Origin: Haloferax prahovense DSM 18310 | GTDB lineage: Archaea > Halobacteriota > Halobacteria > Halobacteriales > Haloferacaceae | Direction: 5' to 3' | DNA length: 44,391 nt | NCBI RefSeq assembly: GCF_000336815.1 | Contig: NZ_AOLG01000013.1 | Coordinates: forward strand, 1 to 44,391 | Shown here: one piece after another, positions 15,885 to 24,180 of the stretch | Position numbering within the stretch: the stretch's first letter is position 1 | How the letters are laid out: each line of letters starts with the position of its first letter | The notes under the pieces: generated by a model | The model's database searches: none | What the model saw: only the letters and a program-made list of their open reading frames with translations | What the model was told of the DNA's origin: nothing | Program-made: the position numbers and the translations under genes

Positions 15885-16323
15885 GCCGCCGGAGCGACTC
15901 GACCAAGACGGCCCACGCGAGCCCCGCCAACCCGATGTCGCGGGCGAGCACGTCGCCGAACAGGCCGCCCTCCGCGACGAAGACGACCGCGAGATAGAGA
16001 CACGTCGCCGACAGCGAGACGGCCGCGACGGCGCTCGCGAGGGCAGTGTAGCGGTCGGCGACGATGGCCGCGCCGAACCCGACTTCGAGGACGCCGTTTG
16101 CGAGCATGAACGTCACCGGCGAGACGACGAGCAACGGCGCGAGCCACGGGACGACGTAGGCCGACCACGAAAGCGGGTCCAGAAGCTTGTGGACGCCCGC
16201 GGCGAACACCATCGCGCCAAGGCCGACCCGGGCGACGGTCGTCGGTTCGGGGGCGCGGGCGGCGACCGAGGCGGCCCAGTCGGCGACTGACGTGGCGCGC
16301 GCGGAGAGGCCGTCGAAATCCAT
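15868..16323 (-). CDS. DoxX-like membrane protein
   Basis: A 151-residue protein with four predicted helices. The first carries ARVGLGAMVFAAGVHKLLDP, typical of DoxX/DoxD-like proteins, and the second contains VTFMLANGVLEVGFG. The family is named for a subunit of thermoacidophilic quinol oxidase, but most members, including short ones like this, have no proven role. It overlaps the convergent gene at its 3' end by 17 bp. About 96 bp separate its start from the stop of the MaoC gene upstream on the same strand. Confidence 0.8.
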   Translation of the reverse strand: MDFDGLSARATSVADWAASVAARAPEPTTVARVGLGAMVFAAGVHKLLDPLSWSAYVVPWLAPLLVVSPVTFMLANGVLEVGFGAAIVADRYTALASAVAAVSLSATCLYLAVVFVAEGGLFGDVLARDIGLAGLAWAVLVESLRRPTRTP

Positions 16324-16419
16324 GTCCCGGCTAGCGACGCCGGGGAGAAAACGGTGCGGGTGGGTTACGGAGACGCGGGGCGACGCGCCGTGGCTCGGCC
16401 CAACCCGACCCGGCCCAGC

Positions 16420-16890
16420 TCAGGCGTCGTCCGCGTCGGCGGCGAACTCGCGTTTCAGCGACAGCGCCGTCCGCTCGAACTCGCAGACGAGGTCGTCGTC
16501 CTGATTGAACGCCTCGACTTTCATCGTCACCACGCCGCGCTCGCCGTCGGAGGTCTCACGCTTGTCGAGGACGGTCGTCTGCGCGCGGAGCGTGTCGCCG
16601 TGGAACACCGGGTTCGGGTGGGACACGTCGTCGTAGCTGAGGTTCGCCACGATGGTCCCGTCTGTCGTGTCGGGAACCGAGAGACCGACCGCGAGGCTCA
16701 TCGTGTAGAGGCCGTTGACCAGTCGCTCGCCGAACTGCGAGTCGCCCGCGAACTCGGCGTCGAGGTGGAGCGGCTGCTGGTTCATCGTCATGTCGCAGAA
16801 GCGCTGGTTGTCCGACTCCGAGACGGTGCGTCGTTTCTCGTGTTCGATGGTCTGACCGACCTCGAACTCCTCGTAGTACAGCCCGGTCAT
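16420..16890 (-). CDS. MaoC-like hot-dog dehydratase
   Basis: A 156-residue single hot-dog protein of the MaoC family, which hydrates enoyl-CoAs to (R)-3-hydroxyacyl-CoAs. Helical segment MTMNQQPLHLDAEF (34-47) aligns with the catalytic D-x-N-P-x-H-x-D motif. His42 is kept, but the usual Asp and Asn are Asn37 and Gln39. The strand HPNPVFHGDTLRAQT fits the family GDTL motif. Haloarchaeal relatives are annotated as acyl dehydratases, and mesaconyl-CoA hydratase is a larger relative. ATG 16890 is 26 bp below a TATA box on the minus strand. The gene is divergent from the glutamate dehydrogenase gene. Confidence 0.82.
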   Translation of the reverse strand: MTGLYYEEFEVGQTIEHEKRRTVSESDNQRFCDMTMNQQPLHLDAEFAGDSQFGERLVNGLYTMSLAVGLSVPDTTDGTIVANLSYDDVSHPNPVFHGDTLRAQTTVLDKRETSDGERGVVTMKVEAFNQDDDLVCEFERTALSLKREFAADADDA

Positions 16891-16912
16891 GGCAAATCGT
16901 GTGATAGACCGT

Positions 16913-16920
16913 GATAAAAT
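16913..16920 (-). promoter_or_regulatory. TATA box of the MaoC gene
   Basis: ATTTTATC on the minus strand is centred 26 bp before ATG 16890, indicating a leaderless transcript. Confidence 0.6.
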
Positions 16921-16969
16921 CGTGCCGGTCGGCACTCCAGTGTGACAACTATTGCCCCGAGCGAAACTA

Positions 16970-16991
16970 GATAACAACCATTATAATTATC
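16970..16991 (+). promoter_or_regulatory. AT-rich dyad and TATA-like core between the MaoC and gdh genes
   Basis: GATAA (16970-16974) and TTATC (16987-16991) form an inverted repeat around the core TTATAATT (16981-16988). This is the only AT-rich block upstream of the gdh gene starting at 17105. If it is the gdh promoter, the transcript carries a leader of roughly 95 nt, unusual here. It could also be an operator shared by the divergent pair. Confidence 0.4.
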
Positions 16992-17104
16992 CACAATAGA
17001 GGATTGCGAAAGCGCCCGATGGCGGCCGATTCGTCGGCCCCGACGGGCGCGGGACAGCGCGTCTGTCTCTCGGCTCAGCCGGCATCCGCCCGGCACGAAC
17101 CATC

Positions 17105-18391
17105 ATGGCATCCGCAGCACCATCCACCGCGACGGACGACGAACCGACGGAAGAGACAGCCCTCGAGACGGCCCGCCGGCAGCTCGAACGCGCGGCGGCG
17201 CACCTCGACGTCGACCCCGGCGTCATCGAGCGGCTCCGACACCCGAATCAGGTCCACCGCGTCTCGGTGCCCCTCGAACGCGACGACGGCTCGACCGCGG
17301 TCTACACCGGCTACCGCGCCCAGCACGACAGCGTCCGCGGGCCGTACAAGGGCGGCCTCCGGTTCCACCCCGGCGTGACCGAAGCCGAGTGCATCGGGCT
17401 CTCGATGTGGATGACCTGGAAGTGCGCCGTGATGGACCTCCCGTTCGGCGGCGGGAAAGGCGGCATCGTCGTCGACCCCAAGGACCTCTCGACCGACGAG
17501 AAAGAGCGGCTCACCCGCCGGTTCGCAGAAGAGCTTCGCCCCTTCATCGGCCCCACGAAGGACATCCCCGCGCCCGACATGGGCACCGACGCCCAGACGA
17601 TGGCGTGGTTCATGGACGCCTACTCGATGCAGGAAGGCGAGACGACGCCCGGCGTCGTCACGGGGAAGCCACCTGTGGTCGGCGGGAGCAAGGGCCGCGA
17701 CACCGCGCCCGGCCGCTCCGTCGCCATCATCGCCCGCGAGGCCATCGACTACCTCGGCTGGGACATCGAAGACACCACCGTCGCGGTCCAAGGGTTCGGG
17801 TCCGTCGGCGCGCCCGCCGCGCGACTCCTCGACGACGAGGGCGCGACGGTCGTCGCCGTCTCCGACGTGAACGGGGCCATCTACGACCCCGACGGCCTCG
17901 ACACCCGCGACGTGCCGACCCACGAGGAAGAGCCCGAGGCGGTCATGAAGTACGACGCGCCGCGGAAGCTCTCGAACGAGGAACTGCTCGAACTCGACGT
18001 GGACGTGCTCATTCCGGCCGCCGTCGGTAACGTCCTGACCGCCGAGAACGCCCGCGACGTGCAGGCGAACCTCATCGTCGAGGGCGCGAACGGCCCGACC
18101 ACGTCGGCCGCGGGCGAAATCTTCGAGGCGCGCGAGCTTCCGGTCGTCCCCGACATCCTCGCCAACGCCGGCGGCGTCACCGTCTCGTACTTCGAGTGGC
18201 TGCAGGATCTCAACCACCGCTCGTGGTCGCTCGAACGCGTCCACGACGAACTGGAGACCGAGATGCTCCGCGCGTGGACCGCCGTCCGCGAGCGCGTCGA
18301 GGAACACGACGTGACGTGGCGCGACGCCGCCTACATGGTCGCGCTCGAACGCGTCTCCGAGGCCCACGAACACCGCGGCCTCTGGCCCTGA
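17105..18391 (+). CDS. gdhB: Glutamate dehydrogenase (Glu/Leu/Phe/Val dehydrogenase family), first copy
   Basis: A 428-residue oxidoreductase converting 2-oxoglutarate and ammonium to glutamate. The substrate-binding lysine lies in [12 protein letters not shown] (K82) and the catalytic lysine in PFGGGKGG (K118). [10 protein letters not shown] and the nucleotide loop [10 protein letters not shown] follow, and then [15 protein letters not shown]. Compared with the second copy at 19421 it has an extra N-terminal stretch of about 20 residues and a different cofactor loop (GFGSVG versus GYGNAG). Coenzyme preference cannot be settled by eye. It is followed after 51 bp by the CitE-like lyase gene on the same strand, so the two may be cotranscribed. 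Confidence 0.93.
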   Translation: MASAAPSTATDDEPTEETALETARRQLERAAAHLDVDPGVIERLRHPNQVHRVSVPLERDDGSTAVYTGYRAQHDSVRGPYKGGLRFHPGVTEAECIGLSMWMTWKCAVMDLPFGGGKGGIVVDPKDLSTDEKERLTRRFAEELRPFIGPTKDIPAPDMGTDAQTMAWFMDAYSMQEGETTPGVVTGKPPVVGGSKGRDTAPGRSVAIIAREAIDYLGWDIEDTTVAVQGFGSVGAPAARLLDDEGATVVAVSDVNGAIYDPDGLDTRDVPTHEEEPEAVMKYDAPRKLSNEELLELDVDVLIPAAVGNVLTAENARDVQANLIVEGANGPTTSAAGEIFEARELPVVPDILANAGGVTVSYFEWLQDLNHRSWSLERVHDELETEMLRAWTAVRERVEEHDVTWRDAAYMVALERVSEAHEHRGLWP

Positions 18392-18442
18392 GCCGGGTCG
18401 GCGACGGGTCGGTATTTCACAACCCACCTCGATACACACACC

Positions 18443-19282
18443 ATGCCCCGACGAAGCGTCCTGTTCTCCCCCGGCGACCGACCCGAACTGCTGCGGAAAG
18501 CCCCCGGTGCGGGCGCGGACGTGCTCGTCTTCGACCTCGAAGACGCCGTCTCGCCCGACAGGAAAGCCGAGGCTCGGGAGACCGTCGCCGCGGTCCTCTC
18601 GGACCCCGACTTCGACCCCGACGCCGAGGTCGCGGTCCGCGTCAACCCCGGCGAGGCCGGCCGCGACGACATCGCCGCCGTCTGCGCCGCCCACCCGCCG
18701 GACGCGCTCGTGGTCCCGAAGGCGACGAGCGCGGACGACGTGACGAGCGTCGCCGTCGCGGCCCGCGAGGCCGGTGCGGACTGTCCCGTCATCGCAATCG
18801 TCGAGAGCGCGGCGGGCGTCCTCACCGCTCCCGAGGTCGCGGCCGCGCCCGACACCGCCGCCGTCGTCTTCGGCGCGGAGGACTTCGCCGCCGACGTGGG
18901 CGCGACCCGGAGCGACGACGGGACCGAGGTGCTCTACGCTCGCGAGCGCGTCGTCGTCGCGGCCGCGGCCGCCGGCGTCGACGCCATCGACACCCTTCAC
19001 GTCGACTATCAGGACGAAGCGGGGCTCCGCGAGGACGCCGCGTTCGGTCGACGGCTCGGCTACGACGGGAAACTCGCCATCCACCCCGCGCAGGTGCCCG
19101 TCATCAACGAGGCGTTCTCGCCCGACGACGAGGATGTCGCGTGGGCTAAGAAAGTGCTCCGCGCCCGCGACGAGGCCGCACGAGAGGGTCGAGGCGTCTT
19201 CGGCGTCGACGGCGAGATGATAGACGCCCCGCTCGTCAAGCAGGCCGAAAACATCCTCGACCGCGCCGGCGAGTCGTACTGA
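18443..19282 (+). CDS. citE: CitE / HpcH-family CoA lyase
   Basis: A 279-residue TIM-barrel enzyme of the citrate lyase beta / malyl-CoA lyase family. The N-terminus RRSVLFSPGDRPELLRKA and the strand VLVFDLEDAVSPDRKAEAR are the CoA and Mg sites. VRVNP, IVESAAGVL (metal-binding Glu) and FGAEDFAADVG follow, with C-terminal YDGKLAIHPAQVPVINEAFS. Stand-alone archaeal members cleave or form malyl-CoA or beta-methylmalyl-CoA rather than citrate, since no alpha or gamma citrate lyase subunit is nearby. It sits between two glutamate dehydrogenase genes and close to a MaoC hydratase, a setting that hints at a glyoxylate-producing CoA pathway. Confidence 0.87.
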   Translation: MPRRSVLFSPGDRPELLRKAPGAGADVLVFDLEDAVSPDRKAEARETVAAVLSDPDFDPDAEVAVRVNPGEAGRDDIAAVCAAHPPDALVVPKATSADDVTSVAVAAREAGADCPVIAIVESAAGVLTAPEVAAAPDTAAVVFGAEDFAADVGATRSDDGTEVLYARERVVVAAAAAGVDAIDTLHVDYQDEAGLREDAAFGRRLGYDGKLAIHPAQVPVINEAFSPDDEDVAWAKKVLRARDEAAREGRGVFGVDGEMIDAPLVKQAENILDRAGESY

Positions 19283-19390
19283 GCGCGCTCGGGCCGGCGC
19301 GGCCGCCCGTCGAACCAACCGCCGTTGGCTGTTACCTTTTATCGATGAGTATGTGTCTCAATATTGTGGTATGCTAAAATCCCCGCTACG

Positions 19391-19396
19391 CTTAAC
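19391..19396 (+). promoter_or_regulatory. Probable TATA element of the second gdh gene
   Basis: CTTAAC lies 25-30 bp before ATG 19421. Upstream (19328-19380) is AT-rich sequence with an 8-bp palindrome CAATATTG (19359-19366), a possible regulator site. Confidence 0.45.
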
Positions 19397-19420
19397 CGGA
19401 TGCCCGGAGCGTATTAGGAC

Positions 19421-20674
19421 ATGGCACAAGAGGCGAATCCCTTCGAGAGTCTACAGGAGCAAATCGACGACGCGGCCGCCTACCTCGACGTGCGCGACGA
19501 CGTTATCGAGCGGCTGAAAAACCCCGAGCGAGTCCTCGAAACGAACCTCGCCGTCGAGATGGACGACGGCGACGTCGAACTGTTTCGCGCCTACCGGTCG
19601 CAGTTCAACGGCGACCGCGGCCCGTACAAAGGCGGGATTCGCTACCACCCGAACGTCAGCCGAGACGAGGTGAAGGCGCTTTCGGGCTGGATGGTGTACA
19701 AATGCGCCGTCGTCGACATCCCCTACGGCGGCGGCAAGGGCGGTATCGTCATCGACCCCAAGGCGTACTCCGAGTCCGAACTCGAACGCATCACCCGGTC
19801 GTTCGCCAAGGAGCTTCGCCCACTCATCGGCGAGAACCGCGACATCCCCGCGCCCGACGTGAACACCGGCCAGCGCGAGATGAACTGGATTAAGGACACC
19901 TACGAGACCCTCGAAAACACCACCGCTCCGGGCGTCATCACGGGGAAGGCGCTCTCGAACGGCGGGAGCGAGGGCCGCGTCGAGGCGACCGGTCGCTCGA
20001 CGATGCTCACCGCCCGCGAGGCGTTCGACTACCTCGACCGCGACATCGAGGGCGCGACCGTCGCCGTCCAGGGCTACGGGAACGCCGGCTCCGTCGCCGC
20101 GAAGCTCATCGACGACCTCGGCGCGTCGGTCGTCGCCGTCTCCGACTCCTCCGGCGGCATCTACGACCCCGACGGCCTCGACACCCGCGCGGTCAAGCAG
20201 TTCAAAAACGAGACCGGCACCGTCTCGGACTACGAGGGAACGGAGGCCATCTCCAACGAGGAACTGCTCACCCTGGACGTGGACCTGCTCGTCCCCGCCG
20301 CGCTGGAGAACGCCATCGACGGCGAACTCGCTCACGACGTGAACGCGGACGTGGTCGTCGAGGCCGCGAACGGCCCGCTCACGCCGGACGCCGACGGCGT
20401 GCTCACCGAGCGCGAGGTCCACGTCTTCCCCGACATCCTCGCCAACGCCGGCGGCGTCACCGTCTCGTACTTCGAGTGGGTCCAGAACCGCCAGCGGTTC
20501 TACTGGACCGAAGACCGCGTCAACGACGAACTGGAGCGCGTCATCGTCGACGCCTTCGAGGAACTCGTCGACGCCTACGAGACCCACGACCTGCCGAACT
20601 TCCGCACCGCGGCCTACGTCGTCGCCATCCGGCGCGTCGTCGACTCCTACGACTCCGCCGGTAACTGGCCGTAA
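19421..20674 (+). CDS. gdhA: Glutamate dehydrogenase, second copy
   Basis: A 417-residue paralogue of the gene at 17105, with the same order of motifs: [21 protein letters not shown] (catalytic lysine), [10 protein letters not shown], nucleotide loop [10 protein letters not shown] and [11 protein letters not shown]. It should interconvert glutamate and 2-oxoglutarate, linking nitrogen assimilation to the citric acid cycle in the cytoplasm. It has its own AT-rich promoter region, so the two copies are probably expressed under different conditions. Differences in the nucleotide loop and in the segment after YFEW suggest different cofactor use or kinetics, which is inference. Confidence 0.94.
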   Translation: MAQEANPFESLQEQIDDAAAYLDVRDDVIERLKNPERVLETNLAVEMDDGDVELFRAYRSQFNGDRGPYKGGIRYHPNVSRDEVKALSGWMVYKCAVVDIPYGGGKGGIVIDPKAYSESELERITRSFAKELRPLIGENRDIPAPDVNTGQREMNWIKDTYETLENTTAPGVITGKALSNGGSEGRVEATGRSTMLTAREAFDYLDRDIEGATVAVQGYGNAGSVAAKLIDDLGASVVAVSDSSGGIYDPDGLDTRAVKQFKNETGTVSDYEGTEAISNEELLTLDVDLLVPAALENAIDGELAHDVNADVVVEAANGPLTPDADGVLTEREVHVFPDILANAGGVTVSYFEWVQNRQRFYWTEDRVNDELERVIVDAFEELVDAYETHDLPNFRTAAYVVAIRRVVDSYDSAGNWP

Positions 20675-20842
20675 GGTCGAGTCGGTTCGGCGTCGGTCGT
20701 CGCCTCGTTTTCCGACCGTTTCGACCGAGTTTCTGTTTCCGCCGCGGTCGGCGGTGTCGGTGATTCTGTGCATGGTGGTGAATATCACGCGAAGCGTCCG
20801 ATGCCGGGGGATTCAAGTCGGTGTAGGTCGCGTCATTCATCG

Positions 20843-21757
20843 ATGCGTCAGGACCACCTCATCTCCGCGTCGCACCTCTCGCGGGAGGACATCGAGGCGG
20901 TGCTCGACCGCGCGGCCGACATCGACGACGACCCGGCCGCGTTCCGGCAGCGACACGCCGGAAAGGTTCTCGGGCTCTGTTTCTTCGAGCCGAGCACGCG
21001 AACTCGGATGAGCTTCGACTCCGCGATGAAACGCCTCGGCGGCCAGACCGTCGATATGGGACCGGTCGAGTCGTCGTCGGTCAAGAAGGGCGAGACGCTC
21101 GCCGACACCGTCCGCGTGGTCGAGGGCTACGCGGACGCGCTCGTGCTCCGACACCCCAGCGAGGGCGCGGCCACGATGGCCTCCGAGTTCGTCGACGTAC
21201 CGCTCGTCAACGCGGGCGACGGCGCGGGCCAGCACCCGAGCCAAACCCTCCTCGACCTCTACACCATCCGGGAGAACGCCGGCCTCGACGACCTCACCAT
21301 CGGTATCATGGGCGACCTGAAGTACGGGCGGACGGTCCACTCGCTGGCCGAGGCGCTGACGAACTTCGACGCCAGCCAGCACTTCGTCAGCCCCGAGAGC
21401 CTGCGGCTCCCCCGGAACGTCCGCTACGACCTCCACGCCTCGGGCGCGCAGGTCAGAGAACACACCGAACTCGACGAGGTGCTCCCCGAACTCGACGTGC
21501 TCTACGTGACGCGCATCCAGCGCGAGCGCTTCCCCGACGAAAACGAGTACCGAAAAGTCGCGGGACAGTACCAAATCGACTCTGAGACGCTGGAGTCGGC
21601 GGCGGACGACCTCACCGTCATGCACCCGCTCCCCCGCGTGGACGAGATTTCGCCGGACATCGACGACACCGACCACGCGACATACTTCGAACAGGCTCAC
21701 AACGGCATCCCGGTCCGAATGGCGCTGTTGGACATCCTCCTCTCCCAAGACCGATGA
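20843..21757 (+). CDS. pyrB: Aspartate carbamoyltransferase catalytic subunit
   Basis: A 304-residue catalytic chain. The carbamoyl-phosphate loop is [12 protein letters not shown], the second active-site lysine segment is [10 protein letters not shown], then HPSEGAA, and near the end [12 protein letters not shown]. It condenses carbamoyl phosphate and aspartate in the first committed step of pyrimidine synthesis. The regulatory chain gene follows with a 4-bp overlap (ATGA), so the two are translationally coupled and form the usual c6r6-type complex. ATG 20843 (MRQDHLIS) is chosen because the 25 residues available upstream are not family-like. Confidence 0.96.
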   Translation: MRQDHLISASHLSREDIEAVLDRAADIDDDPAAFRQRHAGKVLGLCFFEPSTRTRMSFDSAMKRLGGQTVDMGPVESSSVKKGETLADTVRVVEGYADALVLRHPSEGAATMASEFVDVPLVNAGDGAGQHPSQTLLDLYTIRENAGLDDLTIGIMGDLKYGRTVHSLAEALTNFDASQHFVSPESLRLPRNVRYDLHASGAQVREHTELDEVLPELDVLYVTRIQRERFPDENEYRKVAGQYQIDSETLESAADDLTVMHPLPRVDEISPDIDDTDHATYFEQAHNGIPVRMALLDILLSQDR

Positions 21758-22221
21758 CAGACGACCACCAACTCCGCGTCTCGAAGATTCGAAACGGCAC
21801 CGTCATCGACCACGTCGCCGCGGGACAGGCGCTCAACGTCCTCGCCATCCTCGGCATCGACGGCACCAGCGGGGAGGCGGTCTCGGTCGGGATGAACGTC
21901 CCCTCCGACCGCCTCGGCCGCAAGGACATCGTGAAGGTCGAAGGCCGCGAACTGAGCCAGTCCGAGGTGGACGTGCTGTCGCTCATCGCGCCCGCCGCGA
22001 GCATCAACATCGTCCGCGACTACGACGTGGTCGAGAAGAACCGCGTCGTCCGCCCCGACGCCGTCGCGAGCATCATCTCGTGTCCGAACAGGAACTGCAT
22101 CTCAAACGCCGACGAACCCATCCGGTCCCGCTTTACCGTCCTCTCGGACGGCGTGCGCTGCGACTACTGCGAGACCATCGTCCGCGAGGACGAAGTCGCG
22201 GCCAACCTCGACGTGAACTGA
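21754..22221 (+). CDS. pyrI: Aspartate carbamoyltransferase regulatory subunit
   Basis: A 155-residue regulatory chain. The N-terminal allosteric domain runs from [15 protein letters not shown] through SVGMNVPS to [11 protein letters not shown], and includes the nucleotide-binding strands. The C-terminal zinc domain has Cys110, Cys115, Cys136 and Cys139 (CPNRNC, then CDYC), which holds the contact to PyrB. It mediates feedback control by CTP and ATP. The start overlaps the pyrB stop by 4 bp. It converges on the histidine kinase gene, with only 5 bp between the stop codons. Confidence 0.96.
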   Translation: MTDDHQLRVSKIRNGTVIDHVAAGQALNVLAILGIDGTSGEAVSVGMNVPSDRLGRKDIVKVEGRELSQSEVDVLSLIAPAASINIVRDYDVVEKNRVVRPDAVASIISCPNRNCISNADEPIRSRFTVLSDGVRCDYCETIVREDEVAANLDVN

Positions 22222-22226
22222 CCGTT

Positions 22227-23768
22227 TTAGGACTCGTTCGACGGCCTTTTTCGCGCGGCGCTCGCCTGACAGCGGTGGTCCTCGTCGGCGAACTCGACGC
22301 CGTCGAACTCGAAGCGCGCGCCGCCGGTCGCCGCCGACCCGACGGAGACGGTCCAGCCGTGGGCCTCCGCGAGCGACCGGACGATGTCGAGGCCGAAGCC
22401 CGTCCCCTCGGCCGAGGTGGTGAAGCCGCGTTCGAACACCCGCGCTGCGACGGCGGCGTCGATGCCGGAACCGTCGTCTTCGACCGCGAACGTCACCTCG
22501 GCCGGCGACGCGGTGACGCGGACGGTCAGCGGCGGGGTTCGACCGCCCGTGGAACCGTGTTCCACCGAGTTCCGAAACAGGTTCTCGAACAGCCGCTGGA
22601 GCCGACCGGGGTCGGCGTGAACCGTCGCCGAGGACTCGACGACGAGCGTCGCGTCGCCCGTCTCGACCGTGTTCCACGCCCGGCGGGCGACCGCTTCGAG
22701 CGAGACGGGCGCGAAATCGATGACCGCCCTTCCGCTTCGGGCCGCGGTCAACACGTCGTTGACGATGTCGCTGATGCGGGTCAGCGAGGTCGCGACCCGT
22801 TCGAGATGTTCGGAGTCGTTGGCCTCTCGTTCGAGGTCGAGAAAGCCCATCGAGATGGAAAGCGGGTTTCGGAGGTCGTGCGAGAGGACCCGGGCGAACT
22901 CCCCGAGTCGCTCGTTTTGCTGTGCGAGCTGCTCTTCGTGCTGCCGGCGGGTCGTGATGTCGCGACCGACGCCGCAGAAGCCGACGACCTCCCCGTCAGG
23001 CCCCGTGAGCCGGCGGCCGGTGAGTTGGAACAACAGCGTCTCGTCGTCGGTCGGGAGCCGCGCTTCGACGACGGTCGTCCCCGTCCGCATCACCTCCTCG
23101 ACGGCGCGCTCGACCGCCGGTCGGTCGGCCTCGTGGAAGAACGCGTCGGCCGACATGCCGGTGAGTTCGGCGTCCGACAGGCCGGTGAGCTCCGAGAGTC
23201 GCTCGTTCCACGAGACGAGTTTCCCCTCGCTGTCGTAGACGTAGAACACGTCGTCGAGCGCGTCGAGCGCGTCTTCGATGAACCATTCCGTGTCGACTGC
23301 CTCCTCGACCCGTTCGGCCGTCCCGCGGGTGGCCCGCGTCCTGCGGCGCTCGCGGGCGAGTCGCTGGACCCGCGAGCCGAGCGGGTCTTCGGCGTCGTCG
23401 GCACCACCGGCGTCGTCGGCGGTCGCCGTCGCCCGCGCGAGGACTTCCTCGCGGGCGAGGTACGCGTCGATAGCTAAATCGACCAGTTCGGTCACGGAGT
23501 GGTCGGCGTCACCGGGCGCGAGGAAGACGACCGGGAGGTCGCCGCCGGCCGCGCGAATCTCGCGGAGCAGGGAGACCCCGTCACCGTCGGGAAACGCCGA
23601 ACCGAGAACGAGACAGTCGTACGCGTCGTCGCCGTCGAGGGCGCGGCGAGCGGCGGCGAGCGTCTCGGCCGACTCGACGACGGCGTTCGAGACCGTCCGC
23701 TGGACGGCGCGGGTAATCGCGCGGTCGCCGTCGGCGGAGAGGACGCGGAGCGGAGTATCGAATTGCAT
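22227..23768 (-). CDS. Sensor histidine kinase with degenerate receiver and PAS domains
   Basis: A 513-residue soluble kinase. Residues 1-115 look like a response-regulator receiver, but the phospho-acceptor position is Gly56 (VLGSAFPDGDG). The switch Thr is Ala84 and the conserved Lys is Arg106, so it is probably not phosphorylated. A PAS domain follows (about 162-275: DALDDVFYVYDSEGKLVSWN, then GVGRDITTRR). The HisKA helix has His297 in LSHDLRNPLS. The ATPase domain has the N box LFENLFRNSVEH (Asn400), DDGSGID and GFGLDIV. No transmembrane segment is present, so it senses a cytoplasmic cue. No partner regulator is adjacent, as is common in haloarchaea. Confidence 0.9.
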   Translation of the reverse strand: MQFDTPLRVLSADGDRAITRAVQRTVSNAVVESAETLAAARRALDGDDAYDCLVLGSAFPDGDGVSLLREIRAAGGDLPVVFLAPGDADHSVTELVDLAIDAYLAREEVLARATATADDAGGADDAEDPLGSRVQRLARERRRTRATRGTAERVEEAVDTEWFIEDALDALDDVFYVYDSEGKLVSWNERLSELTGLSDAELTGMSADAFFHEADRPAVERAVEEVMRTGTTVVEARLPTDDETLLFQLTGRRLTGPDGEVVGFCGVGRDITTRRQHEEQLAQQNERLGEFARVLSHDLRNPLSISMGFLDLEREANDSEHLERVATSLTRISDIVNDVLTAARSGRAVIDFAPVSLEAVARRAWNTVETGDATLVVESSATVHADPGRLQRLFENLFRNSVEHGSTGGRTPPLTVRVTASPAEVTFAVEDDGSGIDAAVAARVFERGFTTSAEGTGFGLDIVRSLAEAHGWTVSVGSAATGGARFEFDGVEFADEDHRCQASAARKRPSNES

Positions 23769-23944
23769 CGGGCGGAGCAGAGGAAACTGAACGAGTAACG
23801 GAATGCTCTCAGATAAGATAACTTTTCTGCGCGTTCTGTCATTTAATCAACGACAGTTCGGAACGTGCATCCAGTTTTTAAATCGCTCGCCGCAGTTGCC
23901 CCGGTGTCGTAATCACTTAGTGCGGTGCAGTCGAAGTATTCGGT

Positions 23945-24049
23945 ATGTCCAAGAAGGCCAAACTGGTTCTGGTACTGGCGCTCGTGGCGGTCCTCTACAC
24001 CGTGTTCTCCGGGAGCGGAGACACCGTCGAAGTCGAAATCGAAGAGTAA
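23945..24049 (+). CDS. 34-residue single-span membrane protein
   Basis: A short frame starting MSKKAKLVLVLALVAVLYT and ending EVEIEE before TAA. Two lysines, then about 16 hydrophobic residues and an acidic tail, give a positive-inside single-span topology. Codons are GC-ending as in neighbouring genes. An AT-rich upstream region (23805-23915, with TTTTTAAAT near 23875) could hold its promoter. T-rich sequence just after the stop (24053-24057) could end the transcript. I recognise no family. The charge pattern and third-position bias make it a credible small gene. Confidence 0.5.
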   Translation: MSKKAKLVLVLALVAVLYTVFSGSGDTVEVEIEE

Positions 24050-24180
24050 CCACTTTTTCGCGTGCTCGGCCGCGTTCGGCCGGGTTCGCCTCATTCGCGG
24101 CCGGTCAGTGACGACGCCCGAAGAGGGCGTGCACGGCCGAGAGCGAACGACTTACCCGCCGCCCGCGCGAAGGCGGAGCC

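Noticed and set aside
17019..17104. ATG at 17019 as an upstream ORF before the first gdh gene
   Set aside because: The frame does not stop before the gdh start but runs deep into gdh out of frame, with no TATA box at a leaderless distance, so it does not resemble the fbp arrangement.
17075..19318. Long minus-strand frame (747 residues) opposite gdh and citE
   Set aside because: An antisense shadow of two clearly recognisable enzyme genes; its composition is repetitive and without motifs.
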